9,264 bases of DNA, from assembly GCA_003132905.1 (NCBI GenBank), contig PKZC01000278.1, positions 8,757 to 18,020 of the forward strand, read 5' to 3'. The position numbers and the translations under genes are program-made. The notes below the pieces were generated by a model. The model was given only the letters and a program-made list of their open reading frames with translations, did no database searches and was not told the origin of the DNA. Of this stretch, positions 1-6,219 are shown in pieces. How positions within the stretch are numbered: the stretch's first letter is position 1; every line of letters begins with the position of its first letter. The stretch comes from Bryobacterales bacterium. GTDB lineage: Bacteria > Acidobacteriota > Terriglobia > Bryobacterales > Bryobacteraceae.

Positions 1-337
1 CGGTGTCCACGCCCATGGCGATATCGGGTGATTGCGTCTGGATTGCATTCAAAATGCCGCACGTCTTGGCATCGAAGCCCATCCTGGCATCCGTGAAACC
101 AATATCTGCAATCACTTCGCGGGCCAACTTGGGAACATCCAGAATGGCCTTGGTCGTAATTTCGCCCGCCACCACGCAAATGCCCGTAGTGACTAGCGTT
201 TCGCAAGCCACCCGGCTCATCGGATCAACCGCCAACGCAGCGTCTAGCACTGCATCGGAAATCTGGTCCGCCATCTTGTCGGGATGTCCTTCACTGACGG
301 ATTCCGACGTAAAAATATGCCGTATCTTCTCTGACAC
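1..337 (-). CDS. metK: S-adenosylmethionine synthetase (MetK), N-terminal part, cut by window edge
   Basis: MetK makes S-adenosylmethionine from methionine and ATP in the cytoplasm. Only the first 112 codons are here; the other roughly 270 residues lie beyond the left edge. The N-terminal signature [13 protein letters not shown] covers residues 9-21, with the ATP/metal-binding His18 and Asp20. GEITT follows at 58-62, [10 protein letters not shown] at 87-96, and the visible part ends in [10 protein letters not shown], all in the order and spacing of bacterial MetK. I chose GTG at 335-337 as start because it gives the usual short N-terminus and lies 8 bases from a strong GAGGAGG; no ATG lies between that site and the conserved block. 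It lies downstream of the S41 protease gene on the same strand, but the 189-base spacer suggests its own promoter. No frameshift or missing residue is seen. Identity is close to certain from the motifs. Confidence 0.96.
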   Translation of the reverse strand, partial: MSEKIRHIFTSESVSEGHPDKMADQISDAVLDAALAVDPMSRVACETLVTTGICVVAGEITTKAILDVPKLAREVIADIGFTDARMGFDAKTCGILNAIQTQSPDIAMGVDT

Positions 338-345
338 CGAATAAG

Positions 346-352
346 CCTCCTC
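346..352 (-). promoter_or_regulatory. Strong Shine-Dalgarno of metK
   Basis: On the minus strand this reads GAGGAGG, a near-perfect anti-16S match. It is separated by 8 bases from the GTG at 335-337. It decides the metK start and shows that GTG is used instead of ATG. Confidence 0.85.
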
Positions 353-373
353 AAGGTCTTTTTGAAATTGGAG

Positions 374-391
374 GGTCGTGATTTACCGACC
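374..391 (-). other. Small hairpin in the metK leader
   Basis: GGTCG (374-378) and CGACC (387-391) form a perfect 5-bp stem with an 8-base loop. It would lie in the metK 5' untranslated RNA, about 22 bases upstream of the ribosome-binding site. No T-run follows, so it is not an intrinsic terminator. It could be a chance stem or a leader element; I do not recognise it as part of a known riboswitch. Confidence 0.35.
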
Positions 392-406
392 AAGAACCAA
401 GAGGAA

Positions 407-436
407 AGTCTATCGCTTTTGAAGCATCCCGGTCAA
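407..436 (-). promoter_or_regulatory. Possible sigma70-type promoter for metK
   Basis: On the minus strand TTGACC (431-436; 5 of 6 to the -35 consensus) is followed after 18 bases by TAGACT (407-412; 4 of 6 to TATAAT). The start codon is about 70 bases downstream of the -10 element. Position between two genes and a good -35 support it, but the -10 is mediocre, and promoters of this phylum are poorly predicted by eye. Confidence 0.4.
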
Positions 437-445
437 CGAACCGGG
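428..445 (-). repeat. GC-rich inverted repeat overlapping the putative metK -35
   Basis: CCCGGT (428-433) and ACCGGG (440-445) form a perfect 6-bp stem around a 6-base loop. The repeat covers the proposed -35 hexamer of metK, so it could be an operator or a chance palindrome. It lacks a following T-run on either strand, which argues against an intrinsic terminator. Confidence 0.35.
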
Positions 446-487
446 GGTCCATCCCTGAAGCCCCTTCGTAACTTTGGTTCTAGAAAC

Positions 488-525
488 CCATTGTAATGGC
501 GCTTTGCATGCAATGCAAATTGGCC
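488..525. repeat. Two adjacent inverted repeats just after the S41 protease gene
   Basis: TTTGCAT (503-509) and ATGCAAA (513-519) are a perfect 7-bp inverted repeat with a 3-base centre. GGC (498-500) and GCC (523-525) can extend the stem over a small internal loop. Directly beside it, CCATT (488-492) and AATGG (495-499) form a second 5-bp palindrome. The pair starts 2 bases after the stop codon of the protease gene (minus strand). A transcription end or RNA-processing structure is possible, but the first stem is AT-rich and has no U-tract, so a protein-binding palindrome is equally possible. Confidence 0.35.
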
Positions 526-526
526 T

Positions 527-2104
527 TTATTGCACGCGGGCCGGGGGCGTTACGGAGGCCACCTTTTTGACGGCGACGATCTCGTGAGCGCGGTCGAGCA
601 TGGCCTTGGAAGCAGGCAACGAACTTAGGCCTTTGATAACCTCCGGATCGTTCTGGAAAGCCAACCGATCGGAGTCTTCCTTGCTGAAGGCCGTGATGAA
701 CAGTTCTTCGCGCAGGCGATCGCGAATCCAGGCGCGATCGCGATCGAATTCGGTGGCCGTGAATATCACTCCTCGTTTTACGGCAAACGCGCTGAAGTCC
801 GCCACCGCCGCATCGTCCGGGGCCCACTCCTTTGTCATAGGAGCATTGTGGCCGGCGAAGAATTGCGGGGCGTAAAAGAAGAACACTAACTCCTCGCTGA
901 GCTGGGCCTCGAGCGGCGTCATGTGGGGTGTTTGGTATTTTTCATCGGGCGTGATACCGTCGCCACCGTAAACGATACGGCCGCTATCGGTCTTCTTCAT
1001 GTCCTTGGGATTGATCTTGCCGCTTCCCCGGCTCAAGTATTCGAACAGCCCCTGGTGCTCATAATCGCGCTGGATCAGGCGGCCGCTAGGGGTGTAGTAT
1101 TTCGCGATGGTCAACAGCAGAGCGCTGTTGCCGGAGAGGGGGAACGGCGCCTGCACCAAGCCCTTGCCGAAAGTGGACTCCCCGAAAACCCAAGCGCGAT
1201 CGTGATCCTGCAACGCACCGGTAAGAATCTCGGCGGCGGATGCGGTACCTCGGTTGACGAGAACCACAATGGGATATTCTTTCCCGCGCGCGCCCCGTTT
1301 AGCGATGAACTTCGTCTCGGCCGATGCGCGCCCGTGATGCGAAACGATGAGTTGGCCCTTGTGAAGGAACCGGTCGGCTACATTAACAGCTTCTTGCACC
1401 AGGCCGCCGGGATTATCGCGCAGATCGAGAACCAAGCCGTCGATCGCACTCTCCGGGAAACGAGCCAGCGCCTGATCCACTTCGTGGCTGGTGGTTTCGT
1501 TAAAAGCTTCCACGCGCATGTAGGCGATGCCCGGGCGCAGCCAGAAGGCGTAGTTCACACTGCCGCGCGGGACGTTATCGCGAACCAGCGAGAAGTGCAT
1601 CGGCTCGGTATGTCCGGCGCGCCGCGCGGTGATGGTTACCGGAGTGCCTTTGGGGCCCTTCAGCATGCCGGAGACCTGCGAGACCGTGGCGTGTTCCGTA
1701 TTATTGTCGTCGACGGCGATAATCTGGTCGGCTGGCCTGAGCCCAGCGCGGAATGCCGGAGAATTCACGAACGGGTACATCACGATCACTTTGCCTTCGG
1801 GCGAGCCGACATACATGCCGACGCCGAAATAGTGCCCGGACTGCCCCTCGCGCATGAGCGCATAGGCTTTGGGATCGAAGAAATTCGAGTGAGGGTCCAG
1901 GGTACGAAGCATGTTCGGGATCGCGCCCTTAAACACCGTATTATCAGCATCCGGCTTGACGGCGAAATTGCTCTCCACGGCCTCGTAAACCTCGGTGAAC
2001 TTTTTGAGGCTTGCATTTACGTCCGCTTCGGACTGCGCGGAGAGGGTTACAGAGAGCGAGCTAGCCAACAGTAGGAAGCCCAGGAGCCAACGGGGGGATG
2101 CCAT
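527..2104 (-). CDS. Secreted carboxyl-terminal processing protease, family S41, with PDZ domain
   Basis: A serine protease of the CtpA/Prc type that trims or degrades proteins in the cell envelope, recognising C-terminal tails. The 525-residue product begins with a signal peptide (residues 1-23: Arg5, hydrophobic run 7-22, cleavage near LSA). A PDZ domain spans about 85-175 (HYFGVGMYVG, GLRPADQI), and the S41 core about 185-345. The catalytic Ser is S289 in NRGTASAAEI and the general base is K314 in FGKGLVQ, 25 residues apart as in E. coli Prc; Q318 matches the third conserved residue. DLRDNPGG at 227-234 is the usual core motif. Residues 390-525 form a charged C-terminal extension I do not recognise. 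The start ATG has a weak GAGG 9 bases upstream. The gene lies 55 bases after comEC; that spacer is AT-rich with TAATAT (2128-2133) on the minus strand but no convincing -35. A specific ctpA/prc symbol is not justified. Confidence 0.93.
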   Translation of the reverse strand: MASPRWLLGFLLLASSLSVTLSAQSEADVNASLKKFTEVYEAVESNFAVKPDADNTVFKGAIPNMLRTLDPHSNFFDPKAYALMREGQSGHYFGVGMYVGSPEGKVIVMYPFVNSPAFRAGLRPADQIIAVDDNNTEHATVSQVSGMLKGPKGTPVTITARRAGHTEPMHFSLVRDNVPRGSVNYAFWLRPGIAYMRVEAFNETTSHEVDQALARFPESAIDGLVLDLRDNPGGLVQEAVNVADRFLHKGQLIVSHHGRASAETKFIAKRGARGKEYPIVVLVNRGTASAAEILTGALQDHDRAWVFGESTFGKGLVQAPFPLSGNSALLLTIAKYYTPSGRLIQRDYEHQGLFEYLSRGSGKINPKDMKKTDSGRIVYGGDGITPDEKYQTPHMTPLEAQLSEELVFFFYAPQFFAGHNAPMTKEWAPDDAAVADFSAFAVKRGVIFTATEFDRDRAWIRDRLREELFITAFSKEDSDRLAFQNDPEVIKGLSSLPASKAMLDRAHEIVAVKKVASVTPPARVQ

Positions 2105-2159
2105 CGTATTCGACCTCAGGTTCTTCTATATTACCGTACTTTAATCGGGATTGACGTCA

Positions 2160-4610
2160 TTACGGCAACCGAAATGTTTCCACGGTAATGTGACGGCCAT
2201 CGGTTCGAATAGTAACCAGCCCATCGCGGTCGGTTCGAAGAATTCCAGCCCGGTGGGCGGCAAGGCGTTCCAACACCAGAGGATGGGGATGGTGGAAGGA
2301 GTTTTCGAAGCCATCGGAAATGAGAGCGAAGACGGGGGAAACGGCGTCTAAGAACGGATCGGTGCTGGAAGTATTGCTGCCATGGTGACCCACCTTAAGA
2401 ATATCGGCGCGTAGCGGCTCCCCGTCCACCAGAGCGCGCCGCTCCATGGGCTTTTCCATGTCGCCCGTGAGAAGCAGCGAGCGTTGGCGGTAGGTGATGC
2501 GCAGGCCCAGCGAATCATTATTCATCGGTATTGCTCCGGGAACGTAATCGGCGGGAGGCGAGATCACGTCGATGCGAGTGCCTCCGAAATTAAAACTGCG
2601 TCCGCTCAGTAGCGGTACTATTTTGACGTTCTCCGCGCGGGCTTTGTTGCGTACGGCGGACCAGGCCGCGCTGGACGGTGTAGCGCCGGTCCAAAGCTGA
2701 TCCGGGTGAAAATTCTCGATGACAGCGGGCAGACCGCCCGCGTGATCGTCGTGCGCGTGCGTGAGCGCCACTACGTCGATCTTGCGGATGGATCGGCTCC
2801 AGAGGTAAGGCGATACAACATCTTCGCCGATATCCAGGCGTGCCGCCGCTTGAGCATTGGAAGCTGGACGGCCGAACGAAAGCAGGCCGCCGGCGTCGAT
2901 CAGCATGAGCTTGGAATCGGGGAAGCAGATCAGCAGGCTGTCGCCCTGTCCCACGTCGATGGCGGTGAGTTCAAGCTGGCCTGGATGAATTGCCGGCGGG
3001 AAGGGATGCCAGAAGATCAACCCGAACAGAAGGAGCACGAAGGCCAGCATCGCCCCCGACCAGCGAGGCCAGCGCCGCATGATAAACGCCAGCAGGACAA
3101 GCGTGGCGGTGAAAGAAATGGCCAGCCAGAGGGGTGGGCTAAGAACACGCCAGTGCGGTTCGAAATGGGTGTGCCACTCGGCGATATGCTCACTGGCACT
3201 GAGCAGCCATCCGGCGATTGCCGCGGGCAAATGCCACATGCTAAGAAGCGCGACGAAGCCCAACGGCACCACCAGTGCCAGCAGCGGAACCACTAAGATG
3301 TTGGCGGAGATGCCGGTGAGCGAGATGCGGTGAAAGTAAATCGCCATCGGTAGCGCGAGACCGATTTGAATGACGGCGGATATCACTGCGAGTTCGTAGG
3401 CGAAGAAAAAGATTCGCGCGGCGAACGCGAGGGCATGCTCCCACCACGGGCGAGGAAGCCGGATCCAATAGCTGGCCATTTCAGCCAACAAGCGCAGCTC
3501 TAATCGAAACTGCGCCGCGCGGGGCGGAAGCCGAGGCGCGCGACTCCGCTGGGTGATTCCCGTCAGGCCACGGGAGTAAATCTTAGAGGTGGCGTCCAAT
3601 ATCGGCGCGCCCAGCAAACCGATGGCTGCTACTGAAAGGAACGAGAGTTGAAAACCGGCCTCGAATAGCTGGCTGGGATCGTAGATCAAGTACGCGATGG
3701 CAATAGCCGCCAGCAGATTTAATAGGCGTCCCCGGCGATAAAAATAGCGCGCGACGACATACAGGGTGAATCCGGCCGCGGCGCGAATAGCAGGCGCGTT
3801 CCACCCGGACACCAAAGCATAAATCCACGCAGCAGAAGCCGTGAAGGCCAGTGCGGTGATTTCGGGCAGAAAACACAGCCGCAGAAGAAACAGCAGGAAG
3901 GCCGCAAGTATCGTGATGTGCAGGCCATCGATAACGAGCATGTGGTAAGTGCCGGTGCGGCGAAAATGATCGGTCCACAGGCGCTCCATGCGGCTGGATT
4001 CGCCGATGAGCGTGGCCTCCATCATGCCAGTGGCATACGGGTTGCCCGCATAAAGGCGTTCGATGCGGCGTAGCGCGCCAGTGCGCAAGATGAACACAGC
4101 GGCCAGGAAGCGCGATCCGCAGCGGCCCGGTTTTACCTTAACGGAGGCAGCGCCCGTAGCCGAGGCCGTCCAGAAAATATGGCTGCGCGCGGAGAAAGCT
4201 TCGTAATCGAATTCGCCCGGATTCTGAAAATTGCGGATGCGGCGCACTCGAGCCTCCAGTTCCGCGAGTTGCCCATAGCGCAAGTCCGGCGGGATCTCGT
4301 GGTCGCGAAGCGCAATGGAAACTCGGACACGAGCGTTGGGAGCGAGTTCCAGAACAAACTGGTCCCGGCCTTCGGAAAATGCGGACGGCGAGACTACGCA
4401 GCCATCCAGGACCACTGTTTCGTGAGCGCCCGCATCGAGCGCGGGAGGGCTGCCGGGCTGGTGGATGACGGCAAGAAATGCGCCGAGGAACAGGAATACC
4501 AGTGACCGGCACAACAGCAAGATCCGGGGGCATTGCACGCAAGCCAGGCACGTTAGGCCACAAAGTAACGGAAGAGCCCAGAGGAAGTCAGTTAGAGGGA
4601 AGGGAACCAT
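2160..4610 (-). CDS. comEC: ComEC/Rec2-family DNA-uptake membrane channel
   Basis: ComEC is the inner-membrane channel that carries single-stranded DNA into the cytoplasm during natural transformation; its C-terminal hydrolase-like domain may degrade the other strand. From the ATG at 4610 the product has 816 residues. Domains in order: N-terminal membrane and soluble region (DUF4131-like, 1-160, including RNFQNPGEFDYEAF), competence domain with many helices (about 190-535, starting GTYHMLVIDGLHITILA at 220-236), then a metallo-beta-lactamase fold (about 545-816). The last has DVGQGDS at 552-558, THAHDDHAGG at 617-626, TGD at 715-717 and GHHGSNTSS at 741-749. The usual Ser of the SGLH motif is Asp228 here. 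The ATG has no ribosome-binding site, and the frame stays open upstream to 4688, encoding a typical first helix (ITPLLALASGILVAR), so the true N-terminus probably lies further up. The S41 protease gene follows after 55 bases. Function is known for the family; competence of this organism is inferred. Confidence 0.93.
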   Translation of the reverse strand: MVPFPLTDFLWALPLLCGLTCLACVQCPRILLLCRSLVFLFLGAFLAVIHQPGSPPALDAGAHETVVLDGCVVSPSAFSEGRDQFVLELAPNARVRVSIALRDHEIPPDLRYGQLAELEARVRRIRNFQNPGEFDYEAFSARSHIFWTASATGAASVKVKPGRCGSRFLAAVFILRTGALRRIERLYAGNPYATGMMEATLIGESSRMERLWTDHFRRTGTYHMLVIDGLHITILAAFLLFLLRLCFLPEITALAFTASAAWIYALVSGWNAPAIRAAAGFTLYVVARYFYRRGRLLNLLAAIAIAYLIYDPSQLFEAGFQLSFLSVAAIGLLGAPILDATSKIYSRGLTGITQRSRAPRLPPRAAQFRLELRLLAEMASYWIRLPRPWWEHALAFAARIFFFAYELAVISAVIQIGLALPMAIYFHRISLTGISANILVVPLLALVVPLGFVALLSMWHLPAAIAGWLLSASEHIAEWHTHFEPHWRVLSPPLWLAISFTATLVLLAFIMRRWPRWSGAMLAFVLLLFGLIFWHPFPPAIHPGQLELTAIDVGQGDSLLICFPDSKLMLIDAGGLLSFGRPASNAQAAARLDIGEDVVSPYLWSRSIRKIDVVALTHAHDDHAGGLPAVIENFHPDQLWTGATPSSAAWSAVRNKARAENVKIVPLLSGRSFNFGGTRIDVISPPADYVPGAIPMNNDSLGLRITYRQRSLLLTGDMEKPMERRALVDGEPLRADILKVGHHGSNTSSTDPFLDAVSPVFALISDGFENSFHHPHPLVLERLAAHRAGILRTDRDGLVTIRTDGRHITVETFRLP

Positions 4611-4763
4611 CCGGGCGACTAGAATGCCCGAGGCTAGCGCTAACAGAGGCGTAATTAAGGGGTTTTTCGACAGACCTAGAGTAGTGGGTCATCCACGGGG
4701 AATTCTCTGGGAGGAAAAGCGTAACGGAATGGGCTATAAGGAGTCCCAGAACCAGGCAGCCAT
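4611..4763. other. Divergent spacer between comEC and the response regulator remnant
   Basis: This 153-base gap should hold the promoters of both directions. On the minus strand, 4611-4688 is an open continuation of the comEC frame and probably coding. No in-frame ATG or GTG is present there; CTG at 4671-4673 is the best in-frame candidate. An ATG at 4690-4692 lies in another frame and would reach comEC only after a frameshift near the AAAAACCCC run. On the plus strand, TATAAG at 4735-4740 resembles a -10 but has no clear -35, and AGGAG at 4740-4744 is too far from the ATG at 4764 to be a normal ribosome-binding site. No terminator or RNA gene is seen. Confidence 0.5.
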
Positions 4764-5170
4764 ATGGAAAAAATGGAGATTCTCTTGGTGGAGGACAACG
4801 CGGGTGACGCGGTGTTAATCCGTCAGATCTTGGCCGACGCCTCCGTTCCCGTGAACCTCCATATCGTGCGCGATGGCCAGGAGGCCCTGACGATATTGAG
4901 CGATTCCGACTTCCAGCCTGGCTTGATATTCTGGATCTCAATATCCCGCGTATTTCAGGCTCGGTCTTACTGGAGCGATGGAAGGCGCAGAAAGTCCCGG
5001 TGGTTGTCTTTAGTTCATCTCTCAACGATGCGGAGCAAGCGCGGGTAATGGCACTGGGCGCGAGAGAGTTTGTGCAGAAGCCCACCGACATGGAAGCATT
5101 CTCTGCAGCCGTCTGCGGCATCATCGAGCGCTGGGCGGGCCACCGCAACGAAAACGCCTGCGGCGCCTGA
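4764..5170 (+). pseudogene. Single-domain response regulator (Rcp1/CheY-like), frameshifted
   Basis: A receiver domain that would take a phosphoryl group from a sensor kinase. The first frame (4764 to about 4928) encodes MEILLVEDNAGDAVLIRQIL with the acidic pair E10/D11. The rest is in another frame (codons from about 4931 to the TGA at 5168-5170): LDLNIPRISG with the phosphoacceptor Asp (4934-4936), VVVFSSS with the switch Ser/Thr, and FVQKPTD with the conserved Lys. Adding one base between 4919 and 4930 restores a complete domain of about 135 residues, the normal length. All key residues survive, so the damage is recent, a base-calling error, or (least likely) recoding. Without repair the first frame ends at 5048 with 94 residues and lacks the phosphorylation site. 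The VEDNxGD and NIPR motifs recall regulators paired with phytochrome-like or hybrid kinases; none is nearby. The ATG at 4764 has only a weak ribosome-binding site; an in-frame ATG at 4773 is an alternative. An aldo/keto reductase gene follows after 31 bases. Confidence 0.85.
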
Positions 5171-5201
5171 ACCGGCCGGCAAAAGCTGCCAAGATAAAGA
5201 A

Positions 5202-6173
5202 ATGCAAACGAGAAAACTAGGCGCTAGCGATCTGGAAATCACTCCCATCGGCGTGGGTGCGTGGGCCATGGGCGGCGGCGGATGGCAGTTTGCGTGGGGC
5301 GCTCAGGACGACAAAGAGTCGGTGGAGGCCATTCACGCGGCTTTGGACAAAGGCATTAACTGGATCGATACGGCGGCCATCTATGGCTTGGGCCACTCCG
5401 AAGAAGTAGTGGCGCGGGCGCTGGCGGGGCGACCCAAAAAGCCACTGGTTTTCACCAAGTGCGGCATCGTATGGAATGAGAAGCGCGAGAACCGCCGGAC
5501 CATTGAACCGGAGTCTATCCGCAAAGAAGTGGAACAGAGCCTGAGCCGGCTGAAGTTGGATGTGATCGATCTTTACCAGATCCACTGGCCTGAGCCCGAT
5601 AACCTGATTGAGGCGGCCTGGAGCATGATGGCCAAGCTCCAACAGGAAGGCAAAGTGCGGCACATCGGCGTGTCCAACTTTAACGTAGACCAGATGAAGC
5701 GTGCGCAAGCAATTGCGCCCATCACATCGCTGCAGCCGCCGTATTCTATTATTTCGCCAGAGATCGAGAAGGAAATCCTACCTTACACACAGGCCAACAA
5801 TATCGGCGTGATTGTGTATTCGCCCATGAAGTCGGGTCTGCTCACCGGAGCGATGACTCGGGAGCGCGTGGCCGCGATGCCGGAAGACGATTTCCGCAAA
5901 CGGACGCCCAACTTCAAGGAGCCGCTGCTTTCGCGGCACTTGGAACTGGCGGGATTGCTGGCAACCATCGGCAGGCGGCATGGTAGAACGGCCGGAGAAG
6001 TGGCAATTGCATGGACGCTGCGGCATCCGGCCGTGACGGGCGCGATTGTGGGAATGCGGTCGGCCAAGCAGGTGGATGGCGTGATTGGCGCCGCGGAGTT
6101 TCGGCTGAGCAAGGACGAGATCGGCGAGATCGAGCGCTTTCAGCCCGCGACCGTGGTGCCGGTGACGGCCTAG
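5202..6173 (+). CDS. Aldo/keto reductase
   Basis: A soluble NAD(P)H-dependent oxidoreductase with a TIM-barrel fold that interconverts aldehydes or ketones and alcohols; the substrate cannot be read from the sequence. The 323-residue product has the full catalytic tetrad: D56 and Y61 (WIDTAAIYG), K86 (FTKCG) and H128 (YQIHWPEPD). GVSNF at 156-160 and the C-terminal cofactor-binding stretch GAIVGMRSAKQ (280-290) are also typical. Length and motif spacing fit the bacterial branch that includes IolS- and YdhF-like enzymes. I chose the ATG at 5202 because MQTRKLG is the classic N-terminus. The frame is open further upstream, but that part overlaps the response regulator remnant and is not AKR-like. 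Only a weak purine-rich stretch (AAGATAAAG) precedes the start. It may share a transcript with the remnant upstream (31 bases) and the membrane protein gene 46 bases downstream. Confidence 0.95.
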   Translation: MQTRKLGASDLEITPIGVGAWAMGGGGWQFAWGAQDDKESVEAIHAALDKGINWIDTAAIYGLGHSEEVVARALAGRPKKPLVFTKCGIVWNEKRENRRTIEPESIRKEVEQSLSRLKLDVIDLYQIHWPEPDNLIEAAWSMMAKLQQEGKVRHIGVSNFNVDQMKRAQAIAPITSLQPPYSIISPEIEKEILPYTQANNIGVIVYSPMKSGLLTGAMTRERVAAMPEDDFRKRTPNFKEPLLSRHLELAGLLATIGRRHGRTAGEVAIAWTLRHPAVTGAIVGMRSAKQVDGVIGAAEFRLSKDEIGEIERFQPATVVPVTA

Positions 6174-6219
6174 GATCGCTTCCTCTGTAACGCCTGGCGG
6201 ATTAGAATCGAGGGTGGCC

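Noticed and set aside
3..344. A 113-codon open frame on the plus strand at the left edge.
   Set aside because: It is the antisense of the metK start region; the minus strand carries unmistakable MetK motifs.
428..445. The GC-rich 6-bp stem as an intrinsic terminator.
   Set aside because: No run of T follows on either strand, and on the minus strand the next bases are ATGCTTC.
346..480. A SAM-I type riboswitch in front of metK.
   Set aside because: The conserved core elements (such as the GAGGGA and GCAACC-like segments in proper order) were not found on the minus strand; only short unrelated stems are visible.
710..750. Repeated CGATCGCG words, as in the HIP1 palindrome of cyanobacteria.
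   Set aside because: They fall inside the protease gene where Asp-Arg pairs recur in the protein, and the rest of the window is not enriched.
923..2074. A 383-codon open frame on the plus strand opposite the S41 protease gene.
   Set aside because: It lies wholly inside the clearly real protease gene on the other strand, and its translation shows no recognisable domain. Long antisense frames are expected in GC-rich coding DNA.
2152..2159. TGACGTCA palindrome between comEC and the protease gene as an operator.
   Set aside because: An 8-base palindrome is easily due to chance, it abuts the comEC stop codon, and no second copy or promoter geometry supports it.
5070..5201. An N-terminal extension of the aldo/keto reductase from ATG 5070.
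   Set aside because: These codons are out of frame with the response regulator remnant that occupies the same bases, and the translation is not AKR-like. The family N-terminus begins at 5202.
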